Assembly: GCF_901873365.1 (NCBI RefSeq)
Contig: NZ_CABFLM010000054.1
Location: 1-29,184, forward strand
Direction: 5' to 3'
Origin: an uncultured Aggregatibacter sp.
GTDB lineage: Bacteria > Pseudomonadota > Gammaproteobacteria > Enterobacterales > Pasteurellaceae
DNA: 29,184 nt
Shown here: one piece after another, positions 16,765 through 25,600 of the stretch
How the letters are laid out: each line of letters opens with the position of its first letter
Numbering within the stretch: the first letter of the stretch is position 1
The notes under the pieces: model-generated
The model's database searches: none
The model's input: the letters and a program-made list of their open reading frames with translations, nothing else
What the model was told of the DNA's origin: nothing
Translations under genes and position numbers: made by a program

Positions 16765-16841
16765 CGGCGAGTAGCGCAGTTTGGTAGCGCAACTGGTTTG
16801 GGACCAGTGGGTCGTAGGTTCAAATCCTATCTCGCCGACCA
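16765..16841 (+). tRNA. tRNA-Pro (anticodon TGG)
   Basis: A 77-base cloverleaf with CCA encoded. The acceptor arms are CGGCGAG (16765-16771) and CTCGCCG (16831-16837). The anticodon loop sequence GGTTTGGGACC gives TGG, decoding proline CCN codons. It is nearly identical to E. coli tRNA-Pro(UGG). Confidence 0.97.
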
Positions 16842-16874
16842 CTCTCTCTACTTCTTTACTGTTCCTTTTACAAT

Positions 16875-16951
<77 letters not shown>

Positions 16952-17014
16952 TTTACCCTCAACATCTACCGCACTTTGCCGATAACAAACCCCAATCTGA
17001 TATTGCTGATTTCA

Positions 17015-18382
17015 CTACTGTAATGCTTTTAGTGCGGCATGATACTCTTTCGATTGCATTAACAAAATCTTCGCGGCTTCACGCAACTTATCCACGTCAG
17101 ATTCCGGTAGGTAAAAAGACGTTCCGATATTTAACACTTCTTTTTTCAATTGTCCTTCCGGCAAATCTTTCAAACTCACATTCACAAAATAAACCTTAAT
17201 CTTGGCATCTCTTTGACGTTTAGCATAAGCGTTCCATTGATTCGCAAATTTTTGTGAATATTGCACGGTCGATTCCGTCGCCTTATCAATCGGCACATTG
17301 ATCACCGTATCGACCACTTCTCTCACGCCCGGCACATCCGCCGATTTGTCGATATGGCTGGTTCGTTCATTTTGTGCATTCACACTGACCACAACCACAT
17401 GGCGCAAAGCGGATTTCTTCAATTCGGCATAAAGTTTGCGTACACTGAGCAAATTCGACATATCCAACAAACTGGCCAATCCTAAATTATCCGTTAAACC
17501 GCCATCCACTAAATGCAAATAAGGTTGTTCTACACTATCTTGATAACGCGCTAAGCGCTTTTGCATGGCATTAAAATTGTTCAATAACAAGTGATTGCCC
17601 GGCTGGGTTTGCATAAGAAACGCTTTTTTGCTTTCTGCGTGGCAAAGACCGGCATGATTATTCAAGGTGATTGGTGAAAAAATCAACGGCACCGCACTGG
17701 ATGCCGCCACCGCACGCGCAATTTCAATATCATTCAAATCCACGCAAAGCCAATCAAAGAAGTCTTGCGTAAACGACACTTTCTGTCCTGCCGTCATATC
17801 TGTGGCGTTAATTACCGCAAACGGTCCTTTACGTTTCCGTGCCAAATCGGCAAACGTCTTTCCGTTATATAACGCCAAATTCAGTTGCTCTTGCAATAAA
17901 TCGCTACGCCCGAATTGCGGCGAAGTAAGCCGAGGCACATTGCTCAAAGAAAACACTTCATTAATGACTTTTTTTTGGAAATCTTTCTTGAGAAAAAACT
18001 CCTTAAATTTGGGGATCGTTTCTTGCCCTTCTAACGCCAAATAGGCCGCCAACACCGAACCGCCGGACACGCCATACACCACATCAATATTTTGTAATAA
18101 CGTATCGCCCCTTTCCGTTGGGCGTACTGTTGCCTGCTGAAACTGTTCTAACACGCCATATCCCAAAGACACCGCCCGTGAGCCACCACCGGAAAAAGTG
18201 ACAATCACTAAATTTTCTTTTTCCAGCGCTTGTTGCATGGTCTTTTCTAAACGGTACCCCTTTTCCGGGTCAATTTGGCTGAGGGTTTTCGCGGGTTGAT
18301 AAAGGATGGAATGGCACGCCGTGAGCAATACCATGCTACTGGCCAGTAAGGTTCTATTCAAAAGAAGCGTCACACGTTTCAT
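17015..18382 (-). CDS. Patatin-like phospholipase, predicted lipoprotein
   Basis: A 455-residue protein with a lipoprotein signal peptide: basic start, hydrophobic run, lipobox LTAC with Cys23. It should be exported and lipid-anchored. The patatin domain shows the oxyanion loop SGGGSRA near 64-70, the nucleophile elbow GVSGG with Ser106, and the DGG motif with Asp293. It probably cleaves membrane-lipid acyl groups; the substrate and whether it faces the periplasm or surface are unknown. It is unrelated in layout to the shorter patatin at 5362-6210. It stands alone between tRNA-Arg and rluC. Confidence 0.85.
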   Translation of the reverse strand: MKRVTLLLNRTLLASSMVLLTACHSILYQPAKTLSQIDPEKGYRLEKTMQQALEKENLVIVTFSGGGSRAVSLGYGVLEQFQQATVRPTERGDTLLQNIDVVYGVSGGSVLAAYLALEGQETIPKFKEFFLKKDFQKKVINEVFSLSNVPRLTSPQFGRSDLLQEQLNLALYNGKTFADLARKRKGPFAVINATDMTAGQKVSFTQDFFDWLCVDLNDIEIARAVAASSAVPLIFSPITLNNHAGLCHAESKKAFLMQTQPGNHLLLNNFNAMQKRLARYQDSVEQPYLHLVDGGLTDNLGLASLLDMSNLLSVRKLYAELKKSALRHVVVVSVNAQNERTSHIDKSADVPGVREVVDTVINVPIDKATESTVQYSQKFANQWNAYAKRQRDAKIKVYFVNVSLKDLPEGQLKKEVLNIGTSFYLPESDVDKLREAAKILLMQSKEYHAALKALQ

Positions 18383-18442
18383 AGCCTATCCTCGACGTTG
18401 ATGGGATAAGATTGATTCTACAACGCTTAAAGATAAAGGGGA

Positions 18443-18552
18443 AAGTGCGGTCAATTTTTTCGCCGTTTTTATTTGAGAAATGTGATCAACACGGCAAAAG
18501 TGCGGTCAGTTTTTTCAGTATTTTCAAAAAGCACGGAAAATCCACCGCACTT
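18443..18552. repeat. Cluster of three DNA uptake signals
   Basis: Exact 9-base uptake cores lie at 18443-18451 (+), 18498-18506 (+) and 18544-18552 (-), in the 170 bases between rluC and the lipoprotein gene. The second and third are inverted and could form a long-loop hairpin downstream of rluC. The two forward copies carry the extended T-rich tail. Confidence 0.85.
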
Positions 18553-19511
18553 TACTTCATCTCTCGCAACCGTTTTAAGATCCCTTTCATTTTCTCATCC
18601 AACTGCGCTGTCAAACGCAACGTTTCACCGCTATGCGGATGTTCAAAACGAATAGAATAAGCATGCAAAAATAAACGATTCAAACCTAATTCGGCCATTT
18701 GTTGATCGAATACTTTGTCGCCATATTTGCTATCTAATGCAATGGGATGGCCTGCGTATTGGGTATGCACGCGGATTTGATGAGTTCGCCCGGTGACCGG
18801 TGACGCTTTAACCAACGTGGCATTAACATAACGCTCTTCTACAGAAAAACGGGTTTCCGACGGTTTACCTTGCTCACTGACTTTCACAATGCGCTCGCCG
18901 CTCGACAGCTCATTTTTCAACAGCGGTGCCTGCACCACTTTACAGTGTGATTGCCACTGACCGCGCACTAGCGCCAAATAATCCTTTTGGATCGTTTTTT
19001 CACGCAACTGTTCATGTAAATGACGCAACGCAGAACGCTTTTTCGCTACCAATAAAATCCCCGAAGTATCGCGATCCAAACGATGAACCAATTCCAAGAA
19101 ACGCGCCTCCGGACGAAGTGCGCGTAATGCTTCAATCACGCCAAAATCAAGCCCACTTCCCCCATGTACGGCAATACCGGAAGGCTTATTAAGCACTAAT
19201 AAGTAATTGTCTTCAAAAATAATGTGTTGTTCTAATTGAGCGACTTTGGTGAGTTTATGAGAAACGATGTCTTGTGCATTTTCTGCCACACGTACCGGTG
19301 GAATTCGTACCACATCCTCGGCTTGTAATTTATATTCCGGCTTACTTCTGCCTTTATTCACCCGCACTTCGCCTTTGCGTACAATGCGATAAATCAGGCT
19401 TTTAGGCACCCCTTTTAAGCGCGCAAGGAGAAAATTATCCAATCGCTGACCTGCTTCATCATCGCTTATGGTGAGAAATTGCACGTTCGGGTTAACTATT
19501 TTTTCATTCAT
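18552..19511 (-). CDS. rluC: 23S rRNA pseudouridine(955/2504/2580) synthase
   Basis: A 319-residue pseudouridine synthase with an N-terminal S4 RNA-binding domain and the catalytic motif HRLDRDTSG (Asp about 146). It is RluC rather than RluD because of the DEAGQRLDNFL start and the divergent rne neighbour, as in E. coli. I chose the ATG at 19511. The frame stays open to 19556, but those upstream ATGs overlap a likely -10 hexamer (TATGAT). Neither site has a strong ribosome-binding site. An uptake signal touches the stop codon. Confidence 0.94.
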   Translation of the reverse strand: MNEKIVNPNVQFLTISDDEAGQRLDNFLLARLKGVPKSLIYRIVRKGEVRVNKGRSKPEYKLQAEDVVRIPPVRVAENAQDIVSHKLTKVAQLEQHIIFEDNYLLVLNKPSGIAVHGGSGLDFGVIEALRALRPEARFLELVHRLDRDTSGILLVAKKRSALRHLHEQLREKTIQKDYLALVRGQWQSHCKVVQAPLLKNELSSGERIVKVSEQGKPSETRFSVEERYVNATLVKASPVTGRTHQIRVHTQYAGHPIALDSKYGDKVFDQQMAELGLNRLFLHAYSIRFEHPHSGETLRLTAQLDEKMKGILKRLREMK

Positions 19512-19551
19512 TTTGTGTTTATTACGATCTTTTACATAAAAATTGGCGCGC

Positions 19552-19580
19552 ATCATAGCATATTGTATGGTGAGTTTGAA
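19552..19580 (-). promoter_or_regulatory. Candidate promoter for rluC
   Basis: On the minus strand TTCAAA (19580-19575) and TATGAT (19557-19552) are 17 bases apart, about 40 bases before the chosen start. The -35 is weak. Confidence 0.35.
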
Positions 19581-19615
19581 TGTCGCAAAGAATCTTCCAC
19601 AAAGGGTGAAACGCC

Positions 19616-19644
19616 TTGCTAAAAATCCCTATTCAAGCGATAAT
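19616..19644 (+). promoter_or_regulatory. Promoter for rne
   Basis: TTGCTA (19616-19621) and GATAAT (19639-19644) are exactly 17 bases apart. The -10 matches five of six consensus bases. Transcription would begin near 19651, giving a 5' UTR of about 326 bases, close to the long UTR of E. coli rne. Confidence 0.6.
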
Positions 19645-19648
19645 GGTG

Positions 19649-19976
19649 AGCCTTTTTTGAGTCAAAAAAGGCTTTAAAATAAACAGGTTATCATTGATAA
19701 AACACAATGCAGCATTCGGCATAAGACGTTGTTATTGCAATGATTTTTAACCATCAACATGAGCGACAGCTTGCAAACCATTTTTTAACCGGTTTTGTTT
19801 TTATTCACATATCAAGATGATATGAGTGTGAATAAGGTTGCCAATGCGCCCAGCAGATGACAGTCGGGAAGACGGACATTCTGCGACAGACACGAGGTCG
19901 GCGACTAAGCAAAGTGCGGTCATTTTTGATGACGTATTTTTAGGGGATAACCCCTTTTCGATAAAAGAGAAAACGA
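19649..19976 (+). promoter_or_regulatory. rne 5' untranslated leader, likely autoregulatory
   Basis: No gene is visible in this stretch. It holds several dyads. A 12-bp inverted repeat (19649-19660/19662-19673) sits at the predicted transcript start. A bulged hairpin runs 19803-19833, with a 7-bp outer and a 5-bp inner stem. A compact GGGG-ATAA-CCCC hairpin lies at 19943-19954, followed by TTTT. An uptake signal lies at 19912-19920. In E. coli the rne leader lets RNase E cut its own mRNA. The position, length and structure suggest the same here, but I cannot align the elements by eye. Confidence 0.55.
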
Positions 19977-22838
19977 ATGAAAAGAATGTTAATTAACGCA
20001 ACTCAAAAAGAAGAGTTGCGCGTTGCGTTAGTCGATGGACAACGCTTATTCGACCTGGACATTGAAAGTCCTGGTCACGAACAGAAAAAAGCCAATATTT
20101 ACAAAGGGAAAATCACTCGCGTTGAGCCGAGTTTAGAAGCTGCTTTTGTGGATTATGGCGCAGAACGTCACGGTTTTTTACCGTTAAAAGAAATTGCACG
20201 TGAATATTTCCCGGCAGATTATGTCTATCAAGGCCGCCCGAATATTCGCGATATTATTTCTGAAGGACAAGAAGTTATTGTTCAAGTGAACAAAGAAGAA
20301 CGTGGCAATAAAGGTGCTGCGTTGACAACCTTTATTTCCTTGGCAGGAAGTTATTTGGTGATCATGCCAAACAACCCTCGTGCAGGTGGCATTTCTCGTC
20401 GCATTGAGGGCGATGAACGTTTGGAATTAAAAGATGCCTTGAGTTCTTTGGATGTGCCTGAAGGTATCGGCTTAATCGTACGTACCGCCGGTGTAGGTAA
20501 ATCGCCAGAAGAATTGCAATGGGACTTAAAAGTGCTATTGCACCATTGGGAGGCGATCAAACAAGCCTCAGAAAGCCGCCCTGCGCCGTTCTTAATTCAC
20601 CAAGAAAGTGATGTTATCGTGCGTGCGATTCGCGACTATTTGCGTCGTGACATCGGTGAAATTCTGATTGATAGCCCGAAAGTCTATGAAAAAGCAAAAG
20701 CACACATCAAATTAGTGCGTCCGGATTTCATTAATCGCGTGAAATTGTATCAAGGCGAAGTACCGCTGTTCAGTCATTATCAAATCGAATCCCAAATTGA
20801 ATCCGCTTTCCAACGTGAAGTGCGTTTGCCTTCCGGTGGTTCTATTGTCATTGACGCCACTGAAGCGTTGACAGCCATTGATATTAACTCCGCACGTTCT
20901 ACCCGTGGTGGCGATATCGAAGAAACCGCATTAAACACTAACCTTGAAGCCGCAGATGAAATTGCGCGTCAACTGCGCTTACGCGACTTGGGTGGTTTGA
21001 TCGTTATCGACTTCATCGACATGACACCGGTTCGCCATCAACGTGAAGTGGAAAATCGCATCCGTGATGCCGTACGTCAAGATCGCGCACGTATTCAAAT
21101 TAGTCGTATTTCCCGCTTCGGTTTGTTGGAAATGTCACGCCAACGTTTGAGTCCGTCATTAGGCGAATCCTCTCATCACGTCTGCCCGCGTTGCCAAGGC
21201 ACCGGTAAAATCCGTGATAACGAATCACTTTCACTTTCTATCTTGCGTTTATTGGAAGAAGAAGCGTTAAAAGAAAATACCAAACAGGTTCACACCATCG
21301 TTCCGGTACAAATTGCTTCTTACTTATTAAACGAAAAACGTAAAGCTATTCATAGCATCGAAAAACGCCATGATGTCGATATTATCGTGGTACCAAACGA
21401 AGCGATGGAAACACCGAACTTTAGTGTGTTCCGTGTTCGTGATGGCGAAGAAGTGAATGAGTTAAGCTACAATTTGGCAAAATTACATCAAGATCAAGAC
21501 GAAACCTTTGCTGCAGAGGAATCGTTGGTTTCTCGTAATATTGAAGCGGCACAGGCAGAAATACCGGCGGTGGAAAGTGCGGCAGTCTCTTTGGCCATTA
21601 CAATGCCTGCACCGGAGCCGGTTGAGCGCAAAGAACCCAAAGCGCCATCGTTGTTAAGCCGTTTATTCGCCGCGTTAAAAGGTTTATTTGCGTCTGAGCC
21701 AAAACCGGAAGAGAAAAATAAAAAAGCTCGTCCAAACAACAGAAACATGAACAACCGTAATCGTCGCAATCAAGATCGTCGTAACAACCGTCGTGTTCGC
21801 AACGAAAATACGGAAAACGTTGTTGAAGAACAAAGTGCGGATAAATTTGAAGCGAGAAATCGTTACCAAGAGCGCAACGCTAAACGTAATCGTAAACCTG
21901 AAGTGATTGAAGAAATCATTAAACCTGAATCTTCTACCCCGGTTACCGAAGAAAAGGCTGAACCTGCACAACGCCGTCAACGTCGCGACTTACGCAAAAA
22001 AGTCCGCGTTTATGATGAGGTAAATGACATTCAAGCTGACCAAGCAGAAAAGGTTTCATTTGTTGAAAACGTGAATGTTGCTCATGCCCCAGAGGAATCC
22101 ATTGTTTCTGCGGAAGTAACAGAAATCTCAAATGAACCTGAACGCAATAATCGTGATAATGCTCGTCAACGTCGTTTACCACGTCATTTACGTGTAAATA
22201 ATCAACGCCGTCGTCGTCCGCAAGAAAAATCACCTATGCCGTTATTTGCTGCGGTAGCCTCTCCGGAGCTTGCCAGCGGTAAAATTTGGATCGATATGAC
22301 ACAAATCAATCAACCGAAAGAAAAAGAAAATGCGTTCTTATCTGTTGATGAGCTACTTGAACAACAAAATCAATCTAGCGAAGAAACCGAGAAGAGCCTT
22401 ACTGTGCCAGCCTTGGATATGATTGTTGAGAAAGCGAAAAATGACGTTCAACCGTTAACTGAATTTATTGCTCAGCCGGCAAATGATTCTGTTGAAAAGA
22501 AAATTCAGGCATCTTTAGAACGTTTAAATCATAACGTGACGTCAGAACCCACTACGGCAGTAGCTGAACAGGTCGAGCCGAAAACAGCACATGAGGTGAA
22601 ATTCATGGCTGAAACCGACCGCACTTATATGTTCAACGGACGAATTGGAACATTCTCTGCAGTCGCGCATACCAAAGCAGAGGCGACATTAGCCAAAGCC
22701 TCGGATGAACCGATACAGACTTATCCCGTATCTGAATGGAAAAAATCCCGCTATTATTTCTACGGCAAAGGCGCGGCAGGACATCATACGGCAATCAGCC
22801 ATGTTTATGCGGAGCCGACGAAGGCGGAAGTAAAATAA
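19977..22838 (+). CDS. rne: Ribonuclease E
   Basis: A 953-residue endoribonuclease, the degradosome core. The N-terminal catalytic half is nearly E. coli-like: S1 domain from about 35, catalytic Asp302 and Asp345, and the Zn-link C403-PR-C406. The disordered C-terminal half is recognisable by microdomains: the amphipathic membrane helix SLLSRLFAALKGLF (about 558-571), Arg-rich RNA-binding segments, the SPMPL...SPELASGK enolase-site segment (752 on), and a GKGAAGHH tail resembling the PNPase-binding end. It is shorter than E. coli RNase E (1061) because of spacer loss. Two near-uptake sequences and one exact uptake core lie in the disordered region. Confidence 0.98.
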   Translation: MKRMLINATQKEELRVALVDGQRLFDLDIESPGHEQKKANIYKGKITRVEPSLEAAFVDYGAERHGFLPLKEIAREYFPADYVYQGRPNIRDIISEGQEVIVQVNKEERGNKGAALTTFISLAGSYLVIMPNNPRAGGISRRIEGDERLELKDALSSLDVPEGIGLIVRTAGVGKSPEELQWDLKVLLHHWEAIKQASESRPAPFLIHQESDVIVRAIRDYLRRDIGEILIDSPKVYEKAKAHIKLVRPDFINRVKLYQGEVPLFSHYQIESQIESAFQREVRLPSGGSIVIDATEALTAIDINSARSTRGGDIEETALNTNLEAADEIARQLRLRDLGGLIVIDFIDMTPVRHQREVENRIRDAVRQDRARIQISRISRFGLLEMSRQRLSPSLGESSHHVCPRCQGTGKIRDNESLSLSILRLLEEEALKENTKQVHTIVPVQIASYLLNEKRKAIHSIEKRHDVDIIVVPNEAMETPNFSVFRVRDGEEVNELSYNLAKLHQDQDETFAAEESLVSRNIEAAQAEIPAVESAAVSLAITMPAPEPVERKEPKAPSLLSRLFAALKGLFASEPKPEEKNKKARPNNRNMNNRNRRNQDRRNNRRVRNENTENVVEEQSADKFEARNRYQERNAKRNRKPEVIEEIIKPESSTPVTEEKAEPAQRRQRRDLRKKVRVYDEVNDIQADQAEKVSFVENVNVAHAPEESIVSAEVTEISNEPERNNRDNARQRRLPRHLRVNNQRRRRPQEKSPMPLFAAVASPELASGKIWIDMTQINQPKEKENAFLSVDELLEQQNQSSEETEKSLTVPALDMIVEKAKNDVQPLTEFIAQPANDSVEKKIQASLERLNHNVTSEPTTAVAEQVEPKTAHEVKFMAETDRTYMFNGRIGTFSAVAHTKAEATLAKASDEPIQTYPVSEWKKSRYYFYGKGAAGHHTAISHVYAEPTKAEVK

Positions 22839-22856
22839 TACTATCGACTGAAAATA

Positions 22857-22890
22857 AAGCAGTTAAATGATTTCTTTTATTTAACTGCTT
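22857..22890 (+). terminator. Stem-loop after rne
   Basis: A 12-bp perfect stem (22857-22868/22879-22890) with a T-rich 10-base loop lies 19 bases after the rne stop. There is no clear T run behind it, so it may be a 3'-end stabilising hairpin rather than an efficient intrinsic terminator. Confidence 0.5.
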
Positions 22891-22936
22891 GACTTAAATA
22901 ACGAGAGTCCGTATTATTCACGTCACTTCAACACAC

Positions 22937-23026
22937 GGAGGAATGGTCGAGCGGTTGAAGGCACCGGTCTTGAAAACCGGCGAGGGTTTACGCCCTCCCT
23001 GGGTTCGAATCCCAGTTCCTCCGCCA
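22937..23026 (+). tRNA. tRNA-Ser (anticodon TGA)
   Basis: A 90-base class II tRNA with encoded CCA. The acceptor arms are GGAGGAA and TTCCTCC, the anticodon loop in CCGGTCTTGAAAACCGG gives TGA, and a long variable arm (GCGAGGGTTTACGCCCTCCC) follows. It decodes UCA and related serine codons. A strong terminator follows within 8 bases. Confidence 0.97.
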
Positions 23027-23033
23027 TATTCAG

Positions 23034-23066
23034 AAAAAGCGCTAAGTTTTTACTTAGCGCTTTTTT
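23034..23066 (+). terminator. Intrinsic terminator after tRNA-Ser
   Basis: A 14-bp perfect stem (23034-23047/23052-23065) with a TTTT loop and a T run. It is nearly symmetric, so it could also stop minus-strand transcripts. Confidence 0.9.
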
Positions 23067-23133
23067 GTTGCATTAAAATAATGCCTAACAATAGAATGAA
23101 TACGTCACCTAAATGCGCCATGGTGTAACAAAT

Positions 23134-23176
23134 CAAGAAAAAAGGCCAAACCGCTGTTTAACAAAGGTTTGACCTT
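23134..23176 (-). terminator. Intrinsic terminator of ridA
   Basis: On the minus strand an 11-bp stem (23176-23166 with 23152-23142, one G-U pair) is followed by TTTTTTC. It lies just past the ridA stop codon. Confidence 0.8.
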
Positions 23177-23199
23177 AAGAAATCATATTCGCTGAAGAA

Positions 23200-23589
23200 T
23201 TATGATCTAACAGCAATCGCTTCGATTTCTAATCCAACATCTTTCGGCAAACGCGCGACTTCGACACAAGAACGTGCCGGAAAACTGGGATGATGATGCG
23301 CCTTGAAAAAGGCTTCATACTCTGCATTAACTGTTGCAAAATCTTTTAAATCTTTCACAAATACCGTGGTTTTCACAATATCTTTCACGCCTAAACCGGC
23401 TTGTTCTAAAATCGCTTTAATATTTTCTAAAGACTGTCTCGCTTGTTGAGCAATATCTGTCGGAATCTCGCCAGTTTGCGGGTTCACCGGAATTTGTCCG
23501 GAGGTCAACACAAAATTACCCAAATCAACGGCTTGAACATAGGGGCCGATGGCTGCCGGTGCTTTATCGGTATGAATTACGTTTGTCAT
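23200..23589 (-). CDS. ridA: 2-iminobutanoate/2-iminopropanoate deaminase
   Basis: A 129-residue Rid/YjgF-family protein that hydrolyses reactive enamine/imine intermediates released by PLP enzymes such as threonine dehydratase. The substrate-binding arginine is Arg106 within FPARSCVEVARLPKD, the diagnostic segment of RidA. It begins MTNVIHTDKAPAAIGPY and is full length. It stands downstream of cysE with a 115-base gap containing an uptake signal at 23663-23671, and ends in its own terminator. RidA protects PLP enzymes, which fits its location near amino-acid metabolism genes, though the link is loose. Confidence 0.95.
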   Translation of the reverse strand: MTNVIHTDKAPAAIGPYVQAVDLGNFVLTSGQIPVNPQTGEIPTDIAQQARQSLENIKAILEQAGLGVKDIVKTTVFVKDLKDFATVNAEYEAFFKAHHHPSFPARSCVEVARLPKDVGLEIEAIAVRS

Positions 23590-23704
23590 TTTTACCTCAT
23601 TTTCTTCTGGTTACGACTTTTCTCACGACAGTTTCTAGAGAGACCAGAAACCATCAGCAGAAAAGTGCGGTCAATTTTTATGATGTTTTTACTGATGATG
23701 CGTG

Positions 23705-24502
23705 CTAAATATTTAATTCCATGCTCAGATCAATAAAATTTTGGTCCATCTCAAATGCCGGTTTGGCATCTTTGTCTTTGCCTATAATGCGTGCCGGTAC
23801 GCCGGCGGCGGTGGCATAGTCCGGAATCGGTTGTAGGACCACTGAATTAGCACCGATTTTAGCGTATTTGCCGACTTCGATATTGCCTAAGATCTTCGCA
23901 CCAGCACCGATCATCACACCTTCATGAATTTTCGGATGGCGATCGCCACATTCTTTACCTGTTCCGCCAAGCGTAACGCCTTGCAAAATAGACACGTTAT
24001 TTTCAATCACGGACGTTTCCCCTACCACAATACCGGTGGCATGGTCAAACATGATGCCATGGCCGATTTTTGCTGCCGGGTGAATATCCACATCAAACGC
24101 CACAGAAATCTGATTTTGCAGGTAAATCGCAAGTGCTTTGCGATTTTGTTGCCATAAATAGTGTGTAATACGATAACTTTGAATGGCATGAAACCCTTTT
24201 AAATAAAGCAATGGTGTTGACCAAAGCTCCACTGCCGGATCGCGCTGACGCACCGCTTGAATATCACAGGCAGCACATTCAATGATGCTTGGTTTTTCCT
24301 GATAGGTTTCTTCAATAATCTCACGCAAGGCAATTGCCGGCATAATCGTATTGGCTAATTTGTTCGCTAAAATATAACTTAACGCGCTGCCTAAGTTATG
24401 GTGTTTTAAAATGGTGGAATGGAAAAAACTGGCAAGCATAGGTTCATTCTCTACCAACTCTTTCGCTTCCTGACGAATAGATTGCCAAACCGTTGATGAC
24501 AT
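23705..24502 (-). CDS. cysE: Serine O-acetyltransferase
   Basis: A 265-residue enzyme making O-acetylserine from serine and acetyl-CoA, the committed step of cysteine synthesis. The N-terminal helical domain is followed by a left-handed beta-helix of hexapeptide repeats. His154 and Asp139 match the catalytic pair of the Haemophilus enzyme. The chain ends in Asn-Ile; a C-terminal Ile is what inserts into the CysK active site in the cysteine synthase complex. It starts 3 bases after gpsA, as in the E. coli secB-gpsA-cysE operon. Confidence 0.97.
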   Translation of the reverse strand: MSSTVWQSIRQEAKELVENEPMLASFFHSTILKHHNLGSALSYILANKLANTIMPAIALREIIEETYQEKPSIIECAACDIQAVRQRDPAVELWSTPLLYLKGFHAIQSYRITHYLWQQNRKALAIYLQNQISVAFDVDIHPAAKIGHGIMFDHATGIVVGETSVIENNVSILQGVTLGGTGKECGDRHPKIHEGVMIGAGAKILGNIEVGKYAKIGANSVVLQPIPDYATAAGVPARIIGKDKDAKPAFEMDQNFIDLSMELNI

Positions 24503-24505
24503 GAA

Positions 24506-25519
24506 TTATTCCTCTTTACGTTCTCTGCCTAATAAATTTACTGCCGCTTCTTTTGCATTTTTACCACAAAATAGCACTTGATAAATTTGCTCCGTGATAG
24601 GCATTTCGATACCGTGCCGTTGCGCAAGCAAATGCGCTTCTTTTGTATTATAAAAGCCCTCCACGACCTGACCGATATTATCCATTGCCGTTTGAGCAGA
24701 AAAGCCCTGCCCCAGCATAATACCAAAGCGACGGTTGCGAGATTGATTGTCAGTACAGGTTAAAACAAGATCACCTAACCCCGACATTCCCATAAATGTA
24801 TTCGGGTTTGCCCCAAGTGCGGTGCCTAAACGGGATATTTCGGCAATGCCACGTGTAATCAGCGCTGTTCTGGCGTTTGCGCCAAATCCCATGCCATCGG
24901 AAATACCTGCACCGATAGCAATCACGTTTTTAATCGCTCCCCCCAACTGCACGCCAAGCATATCGTTGTTAATATACACACGAAAATGTTTACTGCAATG
25001 AATACGCGCCTGAAACTGCAACGCAAATTCTTCATTATTCGACGCTAAAGTAATTGCTGTAGGAAGCCCTGATGCCAACTCTTTAGCAAAGGTTGGCCCA
25101 GAAAGAACTGCTAACGGATAGTGGTTGCCTAATTTTTCCTTAATCACCTCTTCTAACAAACGACCGGTATCCCGCTCTAAACCTTTCGTTGCCCAAATGA
25201 TACGACTGTCAGGACGTAAGTGCGGTCGAATTTGTGAGAGAATTTCACCAAAGCAATGACTTGGAATCGCCAACAATAAATCCCGTGAGGCTTGAATCGC
25301 TTTCGCTAAATCGGCTTCCAGAGATAACGCCTCAGGGAAAATAATATCCGGCAAAAATTCTGCATTTTGTCGCTCAGCATTCAGTTTCTGCATTTTTTGC
25401 GGATTGTGCCCCCAAAGGTAAGTGGGATGTCCATTACGTGAAAATGCAATGGCTAATGCCGTACCGAAAGAACCGGCACCTAACACAGTAATTGAAGAAT
25501 GGGTCAAAGTCGTATTCAT
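24506..25519 (-). CDS. gpsA: Glycerol-3-phosphate dehydrogenase [NAD(P)+]
   Basis: A 337-residue enzyme that reduces dihydroxyacetone phosphate to sn-glycerol 3-phosphate for phospholipid synthesis. The nucleotide-binding VLGAGSFGTALA is at the N-terminus. The catalytic-lysine regions SGPTFAKEL and GGAIKNVIAIGAG and the GMSGLGDLVLTCT motif are intact. Two adjacent ATG codons exist; I chose the second (25519) because AAGGAG is then 6 bases away instead of 3. Two uptake signals lie inside (24815-24823 and 25218-25226). It lies behind the secB terminator, so some read-through is likely. Confidence 0.96.
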   Translation of the reverse strand: MNTTLTHSSITVLGAGSFGTALAIAFSRNGHPTYLWGHNPQKMQKLNAERQNAEFLPDIIFPEALSLEADLAKAIQASRDLLLAIPSHCFGEILSQIRPHLRPDSRIIWATKGLERDTGRLLEEVIKEKLGNHYPLAVLSGPTFAKELASGLPTAITLASNNEEFALQFQARIHCSKHFRVYINNDMLGVQLGGAIKNVIAIGAGISDGMGFGANARTALITRGIAEISRLGTALGANPNTFMGMSGLGDLVLTCTDNQSRNRRFGIMLGQGFSAQTAMDNIGQVVEGFYNTKEAHLLAQRHGIEMPITEQIYQVLFCGKNAKEAAVNLLGRERKEE

Positions 25520-25556
25520 CATTAACTCCTTGAATGGCGAAAAAGACGGTAACGAA

Positions 25557-25594
25557 AAAAATAAACCCGCTTTATCACTTAATGAAGCGGGTTT
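25557..25594 (-). terminator. Intrinsic terminator after secB
   Basis: On the minus strand a 10-bp GC-rich stem (25594-25585 with 25572-25563) is followed by TATTTTTTT. It lies between secB and gpsA, so it probably lowers rather than abolishes gpsA-cysE transcription from upstream unless they have their own promoter, which I do not see. Confidence 0.8.
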
Positions 25595-25600
25595 TGCAGA

